Positions 10,371 through 20,529 of a stretch of DNA of 30,984 nt are shown here, in pieces; within the stretch, counting starts at the first letter, position 1, and each line of letters starts with the position of its first letter. Source of the stretch: Apostichopus californicus (taxonomy: Eukaryota > Echinodermata > Holothuroidea > Aspidochirotida > Stichopodidae); NCBI GenBank assembly GCA_020650975.1, contig JAIPMN010042527.1, positions 354 through 31,337 on the forward strand, read 5' to 3'. The translations under genes were made by a program, and so were the position numbers. Below the pieces are notes generated by a model. That model was not told the DNA's origin. It did no database searches and was given only the letters and a program-made list of their open reading frames with translations.

Positions 10371-10607
10371 ATGCATGACTGAAATCCACCAATTTAAAGA
10401 GGGCATGGACAGTGTTTAAAAATTTTTGCAACTAATCCAGAAAGAACCGAGTACCATCAGACAGCTGTTCCTTGCCAAGTACAGAACTGTCCTTACTCTC
10501 GCTAAAGTCAAGTGTTTGTTTTAGGTTTAGTGGTCTGACAAGGCAACAGTTCGTGAGGCAGAAGAAAACAATCTTTTGCTGGGAGCAGTTCATTCGGCAG
10601 TGTGAAG
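10371..10607 (+). pseudogene. HECT domain exon with premature stop and frame change
   Basis: The frame CMTEIHQFKEGMDSV, TAA (10417-10419), KFLQLIQKEPSTIRQLF matches the HECT region around the 'F.EGL' helix and the following '+P....LF' segment. Downstream, FSGLTRQQFVRQKKTIFCWE and QFIRQCE match the family block before the C-lobe, but in a frame shifted by one nucleotide. The switch lies near 10500-10515. The donor GAAG|GTGAGA joins the final exon in correct phase. A micro-intron removing the stop would be about 30 nt and is implausible. Both lesions in one otherwise conserved exon point to a decayed copy, or to local sequence errors. Confidence 0.75.
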
Positions 10608-11274
10608 GTGAGATAGTACTTCTAAACATCCAACAAGCTCATTTGCAGTAGATACCAGCTCTGCTAACTATATACAGACCAGGGTTTGGTGACTTGAGCA
10701 GTTGTTGGTGGTATATGAACTGTTTTGCTAAGAGACTGGGACCACTAGGAGTAGGAGAAGGTAAATCCAGCACAACAAATGGTTTCCAGAAATCACACTG
10801 TCTACAAGAGTAACATCTATACTATCTGCAACATATTCTACGTATGGGCATGCAAATGATGTGCTCAACAGCGCAATACATATTAGGGGATAAATGTTTA
10901 CAGACGTAACAACCATAAGACAAGTCAGAAAGAACACCCCAGGCCTCCTTGCTGCTTAGCACTTTAATCTGCCAGACCAGATAATATCTGTTAAACATGA
11001 TTTGTGCCATATTAATTTTCCACAAAGTACACACCAAGTTGATTCACTTTACTCGAATTTTTGGTTTATCAAAATAGTTTTGAAGCTAAAAACAGTGGTT
11101 GCCCTTAATTGTGAAGCACACAGCCACAGGCATATGAGCGGTTATACAATAAACTGTCCTAATCATTGATCACATTGTTAGTGTCTCCACTGTCCTATGA
11201 GTAAACCATAATGCTAATTGTCTTGATGAAACAATCCATGATAACAAAACAATTTGTTGTTCCTATTTTCACAG
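10608..11274. other. Last HECT-locus intron
   Basis: Bounded by GTGAGA and TTTTCACAG. No repeat family or RNA gene is recognised. Minus-strand frames here (10728-10937, 10822-11037) have no family features. Confidence 0.5.
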
Positions 11275-11540
11275 CCGGGGAATGCAGAAGTAACGATGTT
11301 ACACTAGAGCTGCACCACATACTGCTCTTTACCACTGGTGCAGACAACATACCTCCACTTGGCTTCTCCAAGTATACTGACATCAGTTTCTTCACACCAA
11401 TACCTGGCAACAAAAACTACCCCACCTCCTCGACGTGTGGCATGGAGCTTTCTCTTCCCAGGGGGGTGACAGATGAGAGTCAGTTTTGTGATCTTATGAT
11501 TGAGGCAATTCTGTGCTCCCCATGGTTTGGAAAGCTTTAA
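11275..11540 (+). CDS. HECT domain terminal exon, C-lobe with catalytic Cys
   Basis: The acceptor is TTTTCACAG. The exon is two nucleotides plus 88 codons, ending in TAA. It encodes FTTGADNIPPLGF, then NKNYPTSSTCGMELSLPRG, then 'F..LMIEAI...PWFGKL'. The Cys (TGT, 11436-11438) in 'PTSSTC' is the ubiquitin-accepting residue by comparison with the HECT family ('LP.a.TC...L.LP'). The exon is intact and ends at the usual short tail after the last helix. Confidence 0.93.
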
Positions 11541-14316
11541 ATGTTGGTATATTTGTTACCCCCCTTAGCCCAGGTGACCACGTTGTGGGCGCCAGCAGGA
11601 CACCTGAGGGGTAGAAATGAAGAAATCCTTAAGAAATAATGAAAGTCCAGCACAACATTGGTAGAATGGTATAACAAGGTGGTGTTGACCTGTCACAATT
11701 CCCCGACCTGTAGATGGTCGTATTATTATCTGCAGAGGTAGCTATTTAAAAAAAATTTGAATAATTTAGTTGCTCCCAAAATATAAGGAAATTTATAAGG
11801 GCCCCTGATCTTCTTCATTTCATATACCTAACATATTGCTATGCATTTTTATACTGGGTGACTGACATTGCAGTATCAATGATGACATTTACATGCTGAA
11901 TTTGATACTCCTTCAACACTTCACCCCATATTTAAAGTTTCCGCGGACCAACTTGTTGGCATAGTCGCAATAAACTTATAAAATTGTCGCTGAATGAAGT
12001 TTAAAACGAACCAATTCTGGCGTTAAAATAAATAGTCACAGCTGTAGATCTGAAACATATATATTTCAAACAGGACTTCAATCCCTTAACAAAACGGGAT
12101 ATCGTGACAGTGCTTACAGATCGAAATGCACTTCACATCTATTCATAATAGGCCGTAGTCAGCTGGGTTGCCAAACTCATGAAACAATAAACATAGAATA
12201 TTGGTGAAGCATACTATAACTACTTCTAGATCTACTCAAGGTTTAGGACAGGCCGTAACTTAAAATAAGGGGAAATGACTATATAAATGCTAAAAAAAAA
12301 ATAAAAAAAAACAGGAATAACAAAGGACAGTAAATATACAAAAGTGGACTTTTGTTATCCCTTGCCAGAGGCAAAAGGAATCTACGCAGTCACGCAAGTG
12401 TGTGTGTGCATGTGTGTGTGTGTGTGTGTAATGCCTGGGCTTGTGGAATGTCAATAGTGCAAGGTACAGCTGCTTTCGCACTTGGGTGGTAGATTACCAA
12501 TAAGAAGTAGATGGTCTTTATTATCTTTGGTACCAATCCGATTAATATTCATGAGTGGGCAGGGCTTAGACACAATCTCTTGAAATGTCCATAACGAGAC
12601 GACCTTCAGTCTGATTTTGTTAACTTTGTTTGGTGGCATTGGCAGAAAGAGGAGAACAATGATGTATTGCATCTCTGTAATATTCATGAGGAGTGGGCTA
12701 AGTCTATATTGCTCGTAATCACTCAGCAGCGCAAGAGATCAACAACACAAAAGGTCTGACCATTCTCATATTATAGTATGTATTATGTATAATCAATACA
12801 GTATGTTGCACCAGTCGCTGGGTTGTGACTTCAAATGCAAACAATCAGTGGAACAAAATTTGTGCTCCTCGGCTAGCTGCAAAATTCGCTGCAACACTCA
12901 TTAATTTTGGGAAAGATCTCTTTCTCTATGTTTTCTTGTGCAGGAGCATTTCATCTGTATTATTATGTAAAGTGATCTAAGTTTGTTTTTATGTAAGCAC
13001 TATATATGCATTATTTTTTCACTGTGCCACGATCTACTAGCTCAGTCAAGACAATTAATGCACCCTCTGTTCACTCACATACAAAGTCTGTTACATCCCA
13101 TACAGTATACATTTGGAATCATATAGACCAATTTAATGGAAAGAATGAGTCATTGTGTGGAGGTAAGGAGGCATCAGGTAGAATCTTTCTCTGAATCAAT
13201 TAAACTTATAATTATTAACATTATACATAGGAAGAGAATAAGGCGAAACTACCCTGCAGTTATTGTGAGATTATTTTTGTTTTATATAATATGTTTATGA
13301 TTCAAGTCTATCATGTAAAGAGCGATACATAAAATTGTGTATAATATTCAAGGCTTATCAAAATAATACCATTGGCACAAACTACATGGCAGTACATAAT
13401 GCATGATTTATGTTTATGGTTACAGTGAGGACAAGAGTAATATTTACTGTTTTTCAATACCGCATACTCTATGGGGAATCATAGCATGTGTTCCCACTGC
13501 CCATTTTCATTGTGAGCATGTGCAACTATGATCTAGCTTATAAAAGCAGTTATTGACAGACTGGATTGATAGATAGAATGACGTGGCAGATCACAATAGC
13601 TTACCCAGCATAGCTGACAATGTCACTATTCACAGGTAAACAGCTTCCCTTCTCAGGATCTTGTTTAAAACCTCCCTCAGTCATTTTCTGCCTGAATGTG
13701 GCCCTTCAGCATCTTGCATAAACACGATTTAGCAGTATGGTTGTACATGCCGGATCTACATGTAGTCTATGTAGCCTACTACTAGTAGCACTGCTGTCTA
13801 AAAACTTGAGCGATTCGTAAATACATCTCGGAATCTAGTCAATGTGCTCATGTACAGGACCTCTTAAAAGAATTATTAAAGTATTGATCATTTAATATGT
13901 CATGAATATAAGTAATGTAAACACCCCACGTGTATGTCCCAAACAGGAATATACAGTTTGAATTCCAGGATACCAGTATTCTTTAAAATAAAAAACATCA
14001 GATAACAGAGCAGTTTGCAAAATTATGGTCTGTACCCAAGCATGAAGGACATGCATCAGCAATTGTGGTGTTACTATATAGCACAGCACAAACACAGTAT
14101 ATGTCTTTAACAGATTATTTTTAAATAAGATATAGAGGGCTGCATAGATCTATCCTGTAAATAATGTTAGGTGATATTTGTATAATGTATACCCTTGTTT
14201 TCAGGCTGGCATGATTTTGCCTGCTCAATATTTGACATTATCTAGTGATTGTTATTGATTAATAAACATAAGAGAATAAACACTAAATTTATAATGTTTA
14301 ATTCCTCCAGTGCCTT
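11541..14316. other. Intergenic region between the converging genes
   Basis: No gene is supported. It holds a (GT)n tract at 12398-12430 and A-rich runs near 12291-12310. A CAATAAAC about 430 bp after the HECT stop (11965) could be a distant polyadenylation signal for the + strand gene. Short frames here (such as 13006-13194 and 13892-14095) show no family features. Confidence 0.5.
12398..12430. repeat. (GT)n microsatellite
   Basis: GTGTGTGTGTGCATGTGTGT continues to 12430, interrupted by a single CA. On the minus strand it reads as a His-Thr repeat, an artefact of the dinucleotide. Confidence 0.9.
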
Positions 14317-14322
14317 TTATTA
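14317..14322 (-). terminator. Candidate polyadenylation signal of the integrase gene
   Basis: AATAAA on the minus strand, about 230 bp past the stop of the terminal exon at 14551. Placement fits a 3' UTR, but such hexamers are common in AT-rich DNA. Confidence 0.35.
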
Positions 14323-14550
14323 TTTTGACCTGCAAATAAACAGCAATTGAATTGAAACAGAATTGTTTGCACACAAAAGGAGCAAGTAAGGCATGGTTGT
14401 GACCTGTTGAGTAAACATCTGCATACGCTCTTGCTGTGAGCCAGTGCACAAAATTGCAGCCCCCCCCCCCCCCACTCGAATCATCTACTGGCTCCACGAA
14501 GGCTACGCCCCAATTGGTAAAATCCTCATATTTGTGATAACAGTGTCTGC

Positions 14551-14757
14551 TTATGGGTTGAGATGACCGTGTAGAAAGTTGTTAGCTGCAATGAAATATG
14601 CCACCTGATCCTCTTCACTCTGCAGCTCAGATACATCCAAGCTGAACTCTCTGTCATAAGCCTCTTTTTGGTCCCTTGTTAATTGAATGCAAGCAGGAAC
14701 ATTAACTGCTTGGGCTCCAGCATTAATGTGTTGTTGCTGAAAAAGCTCTATTTCTTC
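14551..14757 (-). CDS. Terminal exon of the integrase-core gene
   Basis: The acceptor (minus strand) is GATATATAG. There are 68 codons and TAA. It encodes EEIELFQQQH, then 'AVNVPACIQLTRDQKEAYD', then an acidic SELQSEED segment and FIAANNFLHGHLNP. Phase 0 fits the exon ending at 16862. The 'V.VP.....LT.DQ' pattern resembles the C-terminal tail of family members. It falls outside any long ATG-started frame, so automatic ORF calling would miss it. Confidence 0.6.
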   Translation of the reverse strand, partial: EEIELFQQQHINAGAQAVNVPACIQLTRDQKEAYDREFSLDVSELQSEEDQVAYFIAANNFLHGHLNP

Positions 14758-15280
14758 CTATATATCAAAGTACAAAACAATAATAAATACACAATTATAT
14801 AAAGGCATGAATTCCTTGGTAAGTTTTATACTCCTTCCACACCATCCCCCCAAGCTAAACTAAAAAGTGCAACTTGTGGAAGAGCATCTGCTTGTCACTC
14901 ATCAGGAGGTGACATTAACACCATGTAATACTTCTGGAAATTTCTTCTTTTAATATATATGCTTAATAACATGTTTGCATACAATGTGCTTCTTTTATTG
15001 TATCTATGCATCACTGACCAATCAGTTGTGACAGTACTGAACCAGGTACGTAGTTAAATAGAAGTTAACAACACATAACACACAAATGTGTTATATAGTG
15101 ACTTGGTGCAGTAGCTCATACCAAATGGACCATGTTTGCTGCATGGGGAGCTTGTCCCAATCTTGCCACCTATAGGACACTTAAAATATTGCATCATTTG
15201 TTCAGGTGTTACTTCTCCAGTCCCGAAGAGTGCATTTGTTCCATTTTGTGTCAGCGATCGGCGATGCTACTGTTAGTGGG

Positions 15281-15366
15281 CAAGAGTACAGGTACTGGTA
15301 CCGATACCGGTACTATGCGGTCAAGAATACCGATTCTGAAAATTCCTGATACTGCCCAACCCTACC
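15281..15366. repeat. GGTACCGGTACC-type palindromic repeat
   Basis: GGTACTGGTACCGATACCGG, followed by TACTATGCGGTCAAGAATAC and CGATTCTGAAAATTCC. Closely similar 'tacCGGTAcc…tatGCGGTCAa' repeats are common MITE-like elements in marine animals (from memory). Only one end is discernible. Confidence 0.5.
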
Positions 15367-16030
15367 TTTGACCACAAATCCTGGAACACCCCAAATGTTC
15401 AATAGTCACTTATAATTGTGACCGACTTTTACAATCATCCGATTGAATTTGTAGAAACATTTTATGTATTTTCACTTAGTGACACAAATGAACCCTAGAT
15501 GACCTGTGAACTTAAACCCTTGACCTCAAGTCTCACATTGCCTCGTCACATAATATGAACTAACCACTAATCATTTTTGGTGAACATTCAACTATATGCA
15601 TGCATCTAGTTGGAGAATAAACATACAATTTTCTTTAAGAATGATCCAGGATGACCCTTAGATGGCCTTTGACATCTGATTACCAATGACTGACCCTCAC
15701 TTGATGTAAACTAGCACAAAGTTACCACCGGCATTATCCACTAAACCATGAAGAAAATATTGTTCTGTAAAGTCATAAGAATGTTTAATAACACTTAAAA
15801 AGTAAGGGAATAACCAGAAATGGTCTTTTAATGACCAGTGACTTCAAATTCCTAAACACCCCATATATGCCGTTGGTCAATGATAAATATAAGTGACTTT
15901 CGAAATCAGCCACTTTAATCTATATAGAGAAAAAGCATTTTTAAGAATTAAGGAAAAAGGCCAAAAACAACCCCTAAATAAAAAGTGTGACCTTAACACC
16001 TCTGATATCCCCTAGTCCAGGGATTACTGT
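15367..16030 (-). repeat. Type 1 tandem repeat, inverted copy in an integrase-gene intron
   Basis: On the minus strand the body units recur: GGTCAAGGGTTTAAGTTCAC, GGTCATCTAGGG, 'GGGGTGTTCCAGGATTTG' and the AAATTCAATCGGATGAT start. This is the same family as 2084-2640 and 5840-6760, in opposite orientation. No coding potential. Confidence 0.6.
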
Positions 16031-16181
16031 GACCAATTAAGTTTGGTGAAAATCCACCACACGAGAATCCTTAGTCCACAGTGAACATAAACCGTGATTA
16101 TTTATTTTGATAACCAGAACATACATAACAAGACATACTGAAACACTGAAATAATGAGAGACATATTACAGAATGGTGACA

Positions 16182-16843
16182 GCCCGATATCCATAAGGTT
16201 CTATATTCATAAGGTTCATTGTTCATAAGGGTCATTATCCATAAGGTTCATTGTTCATAAGGTTCGCTATTCATAATGAGCAAAAAGGTTCATTGTTCAC
16301 AAGGTTCGTTCTTCATAATTGGTAAAAGGGTTCGTTGTTGATAATAGGAAAAGGGGTTCGATATTCATAATGGAGCAAAGGGTCCGTTATCCATAGTGGA
16401 AAAAAGTTGGTTATTCATAATAGGCCTAGCCTTTTACACTTGTATGAATATCGCACTTCTCTCCTCAGTGATTATGAATAACGAACCTTTTTCCCATTAT
16501 GGATTACGGACCCTTTGCTCCATTATGAATATCGGACCTTTTCTCCTATTATGAATAACGAACCTTTTTGTATATTATGGATTACGAACCCTTTGCTCTA
16601 TTATGAATAACGAACCCTTAGTCTTATTATGAAGAACGAACCTTTTTGTCTATTATGGATATCGAACCGTTTTGCCGATTATGAATACCGGACCTTATGA
16701 ATTATGATCCCTTTTTATTATGAACAACGAACCTTTATTTCAATTATGAATAGCGAACCTTTTTATGGAAAATATGCACGTTATCAATAACGAACCTTAT
16801 GAACAATGACCCTTATGAATAGCGGACCTTATGAATATCGGGC
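16182..16843. mobile_element. 662-bp foldback element
   Basis: The left half (16182-16420) is built of degenerate units of the type GGTTCGTTATTCATAATGG with A-rich spacers. The right half (16445-16843) is the same unit in reverse complement (CCATTATGAATAACGAACC). The termini are inverted: GCCCGATATCCATAAGGT at the left and ACCTTATGAATATCGGGC at the right. This would fold into a long imperfect hairpin. I saw no convincing target duplication (flanks GGTGACA and AGACCCC). It lies in an integrase-gene intron, with its right end 18 bp from the coding exon. Confidence 0.88.
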
Positions 16844-16861
16844 AGACCCCTACATAATAAC

Positions 16862-17104
16862 CTCAGTTATGAAATCCACATGGTGTCCACCCTCTTTTGC
16901 CATGTGGTATAGTTGTAGTGGGGTTCTGTTCTTTTCCGTTCTTATTTTGTGCTGTAAGTACCTTCTCTGGAAGCTCTCCAAATGATCATTTATGATCGAA
17001 AGGAACACCATGTGCAAAGCTGCAATATCAATGTCGTCTGTGATGTCCAGTTGTCCCGCAGTTTCCATCTTGCTAAAGAGGTTATAATAGGTGCCTACAC
17101 ACCC
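16862..17104 (-). CDS. Integrase-core gene exon after the DDE core
   Basis: The acceptor (minus strand) is TTTACAG. It opens GCVGTYYNLFSKME, then DIDIAALHMVFLSIINDHLE and IRTEKNRTPLQLYHMAKEGG. Each block matches the region after the catalytic Glu in the family ('C..YYNLF', 'LH.VF...IN..L..F', 'TP.QL...'). Phase 0 at both ends fits its neighbours. The donor ACTGAG|GTTATT is weak. Without splicing the frame stops at 16850-16852. Confidence 0.85.
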
Positions 17105-17256
17105 CTGTAAAGAAAGAATATTAGAATTGTACAATGTCAACATCAAACATAGGAACTAAGGAGGGCTATGGGAATTCACATTTTTTTATGCGTGATAGTA
17201 TGAATCAAACGCCTTGTATCCCAGGAATGTTTTAGATTGAGCAAATTATTTAGTGT

Positions 17257-17801
17257 TTAAAGGTCAAGCAACATGCGCAGAAGATTGTCTTTAAACTGGC
17301 ACAGATGAAAAGAGGATATTTCAAAACCCTGCACGCATGTTGCCTTGTTGAGTTATTTCAATTTACTACTAAAGAATTTCACCTTCATTGACACGTCATG
17401 GGGGGAATGATGCAAAGGCAGCTCACATATACTCTACACAGTGAATGCTGCTACTTTATACCATGATAGGAGAAAGACGGAAGGTAGTATTCACAAAAGA
17501 AGTGAATGAAATTCTTCTTTCATATCTTTTGCACAATTTTGTCCGTTTTTATTCAGATCCAGGTCTTTAATCGTTTCTTACAGGGATTTAAAAAGTATAT
17601 ATTTTCCACTGATTTTGTATTAGACCGGTTCCTGCTGTTCCCCCCTCCACGTCACAAGATATGTTGCACGATAGCAGATGTGTTGTCTTATTTTTATAAA
17701 CGTATCGATCGGTACGGTCTGGATTTTGGATTTCCTCAATGTACTCAATATATTGGTACTAGAATAACTGAAGTCATGTTTTCATGTCACTTGGTCTTTA
17801 A
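17257..17801 (+). mobile_element. Complete TTAA-flanked MITE (537 bp)
   Basis: TTAA at 17257-17260 and 17798-17801 flank an element with inverted ends AGGTCAAGCAACATG and CATGTCACTTGGTCT. It is the full-length reference for the partial copies at 1-210, 770-1578 and 3212-3590. The internal frame at 17506-17847 runs over its end and is not a gene. TTAA duplication is typical of piggyBac; no transposase is present, so that assignment is inference. Confidence 0.85.
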
Positions 17802-18549
17802 TGACAAACAAACACATAGTGTAAGCCACCTATTCTATCACCCCTAGTCTACAGGGGCACTTTTACATCTATTTGAATACATCACATATGATTGACCAAC
17901 AGCATACCACTGCATTAGCCACATTGTAATCTCCTGTTGAAATATCAGTAACATTATTTTTTAAGGGGGGTTATATAGTGTCTTGAAATCTTTGCCTGAC
18001 AACTCTTTAAATGACACCATACAAAAAGAGCTTAGGGATATGTGAATGCCCGCTTAGTGGCGTTGGCCAAAGGTTCATAAAGGCTGTTCAGAAATTTCAG
18101 ATGAAAGGTCATCCATGGGTAATGGAAATTTTGTAGGTTGATGTGATTATTCTGCTAATAAGCCAGTTCAGAGTTAGAGTTAATGATATTATAAGCATAT
18201 TATAATGATATGATATCAGAGGTCACCAGAGTATAAACACAGACACGCACAATACGAACAGTGCACAAGGATTTTTTTTCAAAGCTGACTCGAACAAAAC
18301 TGCTTATCCTGCTAACATGGAATTTCACATACCTAGAACAATAAAATGATCAAAGAATGGAGCGAATTAGTTAAGTTTTCAGAGAGTTCTGACGGTTTCA
18401 GTGAAAACTGCAACAGTAAATAACACTATGAGTGATGGTCTTCTTTAAACTCATGTCAGTGCATGTTTTCTTTCTGGGCATGCGCAATTGTAACTCTGAA
18501 CTGGCTTATTACCTTAGCTGATTATGCATGACTTGGGTTATTATAAAAC
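17802..18549. other. Intron stretch with nothing recognised
   Basis: No coding segment. A worn type 1 repeat unit (CAGATGAAAGGTCATCCATG) is visible near 18095-18125. Confidence 0.4.
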
Positions 18550-19465
18550 AAGAGCCCAAGGGCACTAAGGTTCCTTCACCCGATCAGTATAGAAGCAGCT
18601 AGGGCACTCACTTAAGTAGGTTTTTTAATTAGCTTTATTAACAGGCAAGTATATTCACTTTTTCAGGGTGTGATATGCAATTACCCTTAATTAATGAGGC
18701 TTTCGCTTGTCGCCGAATATCCGCAATATATGCTGAGGTCACCTACTTATTTACTTCGTCCTATGACCCGTGTTGAACTCCACATTCAGTTCACCTCCAC
18801 ATGAACTAATTATTTTTAACTAAGTATGATAGACCACTCTGTTCTTAACTTGACCTCAACTACTATACCGCTGATGACCTCCACTGATCTCATGTTTGTA
18901 TAAGTCTGATGAAAACACATATCAACTGTGAGCTCAATTGAAGTTTCTCCCATCAAGGAATAGTGTTTTTATCTCATTTGTGACCTCCACATATTTTACT
19001 AAGTATGGCCAACACACATACCAACTAACAGCTTGATTGAAGCTTCTCCCATCGAGTTATGTGTTTCTCATTTGTGACCTCAAAATCACCCCTGGTGACC
19101 TCAATATGTTTGTATGAGTCTGGTGAACACACATACCAGCTGTGAACTTAATTAAAGTTTCTTTCATCAAGTGATAGTGTTTTATCTCATTTGTGACCTC
19201 ATATGACCTCCGCTCACCTCCGTTTAACCTGGACATTTTCAACTGTATGATCACCAAGCCAAGTAATGGAGGTTGACAGATTTTCACTATTTGACCTTTT
19301 GTACCCCATACGACCTTTCATCTCTCCCCAAAACACGATACATCTGTACGCCAAGTATGACGATCATCCACCACTTCCTTTTTCAGTTATCCAGCAATAA
19401 CCAGAGCGTCACACATCCACACATGCATACAAAATGGAACTACATAGGTTCCTTTTCAAGGAACC
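18550..19465 (-). repeat. Hairpin-headed tandem repeat, type 2, apparently complete and inverted
   Basis: On the minus strand it starts at 19465 with the hairpin GGTTCCTTGAAAAGGAACC, followed by TATGTAGTTCC. A GTGTGTGACGCTCTGG-like segment and tandem units follow; each unit contains AACTTGATGG-like, GAGCTCA and CATACTTGGT-like blocks and a GAGGTCA core. It ends near 18550 with GTGCCCTTGGGCTCTT. Head and tail match the element at 26730-28026. Frames inside (such as 19057-19287) are repeat sequence. Confidence 0.7.
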
Positions 19466-20120
19466 AAAAATATCAAAACCCTAAGATGACAACTAGATGG
19501 CCTTTGACCTAGACATTTCAATGTCTTCATATGTGCCATTGATTACTGACAATATTGACCAAAGAAAACCAAACTTGACATGAAGCAGAAAAGGCACCTT
19601 GACTGTTTTCATAAAATGGAAAAAAATTACCTCTTCATGACCTTTGACATTAATTCATGAACATCCTACAGGTACCATCGCCCTTGAGGTGCGGTTGAAA
19701 GCTCTGTTTGAAGTGTGCATGAATACTGACGATGCAATTCAATATGAAACCAAGGCAGCAAATTGCCTATGTTCAAACCTCAGTCTTTTGGCATAGTGAC
19801 AACATGAATGTGCCTCATGGTCGATATATGTATTCAATTATGGAAAGTATGCCTTACAGACTGAGAGCCAACAAGGGAAACCAGGAGGAGAATGAATACT
19901 ACAATGATTGGCACTGGCACTACCTCTGCTGTGTAAAAATCTTACAGTCTGTTAGTGTGATCCGGCCCATGTAATGCACACTCGGTCTCCCAAATGAAAA
20001 GCCAGATGCTCTGCCACCATGCCACACACCTTGTTCATAACCACTACACACATTAATTAATCAGAGGGAGGCCAATGGTGATCGACTCAACACTATGGTG
20101 AAGAAACCTATTGGTCTTAC
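19466..20120. other. Intron stretch, no gene called
   Basis: The first 200 bases are further reverse-oriented TGACCTTTGACATT-type repeat units. The + strand frame at 19732-19974 (80 codons, tyrosine and asparagine rich) has no recognisable family features and is antisense to the integrase gene, so it is not called. Confidence 0.4.
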
Positions 20121-20406
20121 CCTGTAAACATCTCGCCACAGACGCTCAATTCTTTGATTGTGGACACTACGTCCAGTGATGAATGGGTTTGAATTTTCAC
20201 CACGCAGAGGATGTGCCATCATCAAATCACAAACCAGAACGTTCTCCTCTCCCTTATCGGAGCGAACTTAAGATGGCAATCCAAAGTCTAAAACCCCTCT
20301 TTTGAATGCCGCCAGCATCGTTTCCGCCTTGTTGTTTGATGAACAACTTATGAATACAGGTATTCTGCTGAACCCATCTATGCCTCCGTGGACGACAAAC
20401 CGCCAT
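20121..20406 (-). pseudogene. DDE core exon of the integrase gene with in-frame TAA
   Basis: The acceptor (minus strand) is TTTTTTTTTCTGAG and the donor TACAGG|GTAAGA. One nucleotide precedes 95 codons. The first 45 encode WRFVVHGGIDGFSRIPVFIS, then 'CSSNNKAETML' and GVLDFGLPS. Then comes TAA (20270-20268) where the family usually has Arg. After it, in the same frame, come [10 protein letters not shown] (second catalytic Asp), MMAHPLRG and [18 protein letters not shown] (catalytic Glu). The frame is conserved on both sides of the stop, so the lesion is a point nonsense change or a base error, not a frameshift. Confidence 0.85.
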
Positions 20407-20529
20407 CTCAGAAAAAAAAACAGGCTTGATATATATGTTGATATTAACAAATTAACAGCAACCTCTCAATCCTAAAGTGATATGACATCAGCTACAGTAC
20501 CATGCACCTATCATATGTTAGACACTTAC

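Larger units (their letters stand above)
2863..11540 (+). pseudogene. G2E3-like HECT-domain E3 ubiquitin ligase gene, probably disabled
   Basis: This is a multi-exon locus whose exons join in phase into a HECT domain of roughly 330 residues: 7102-7186, 7664-7925, 9334-9488, 10371-10607 and 11275-11540. Two probable upstream exons lie at 2863-2959 and 5464-5565. HECT ligases accept ubiquitin from an E2 on a C-lobe cysteine and pass it to substrates. That cysteine is present (11436-11438). The arrangement resembles the invertebrate proteins annotated as G2/M phase-specific E3 ligase-like; that match is from memory. Damage is confined to the exon at 10371-10607, with an in-frame TAA (10417-10419) and a 1-nt frame change near 10505. 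I could not find the exon expected between 5565 and 7102, whose phases do not join directly. The true 5' end is unknown. Sequencing error is the alternative to pseudogenisation. Confidence 0.75.

Noticed and set aside
11195..11413. Minus-strand frame of 72 codons
   Set aside because: Antisense shadow of the HECT C-lobe exon at 11275-11540.
19732..19974. 80-codon + strand frame rich in Tyr and Asn
   Set aside because: No family resemblance, no splice or promoter context, and it lies antisense in an integrase-gene intron.
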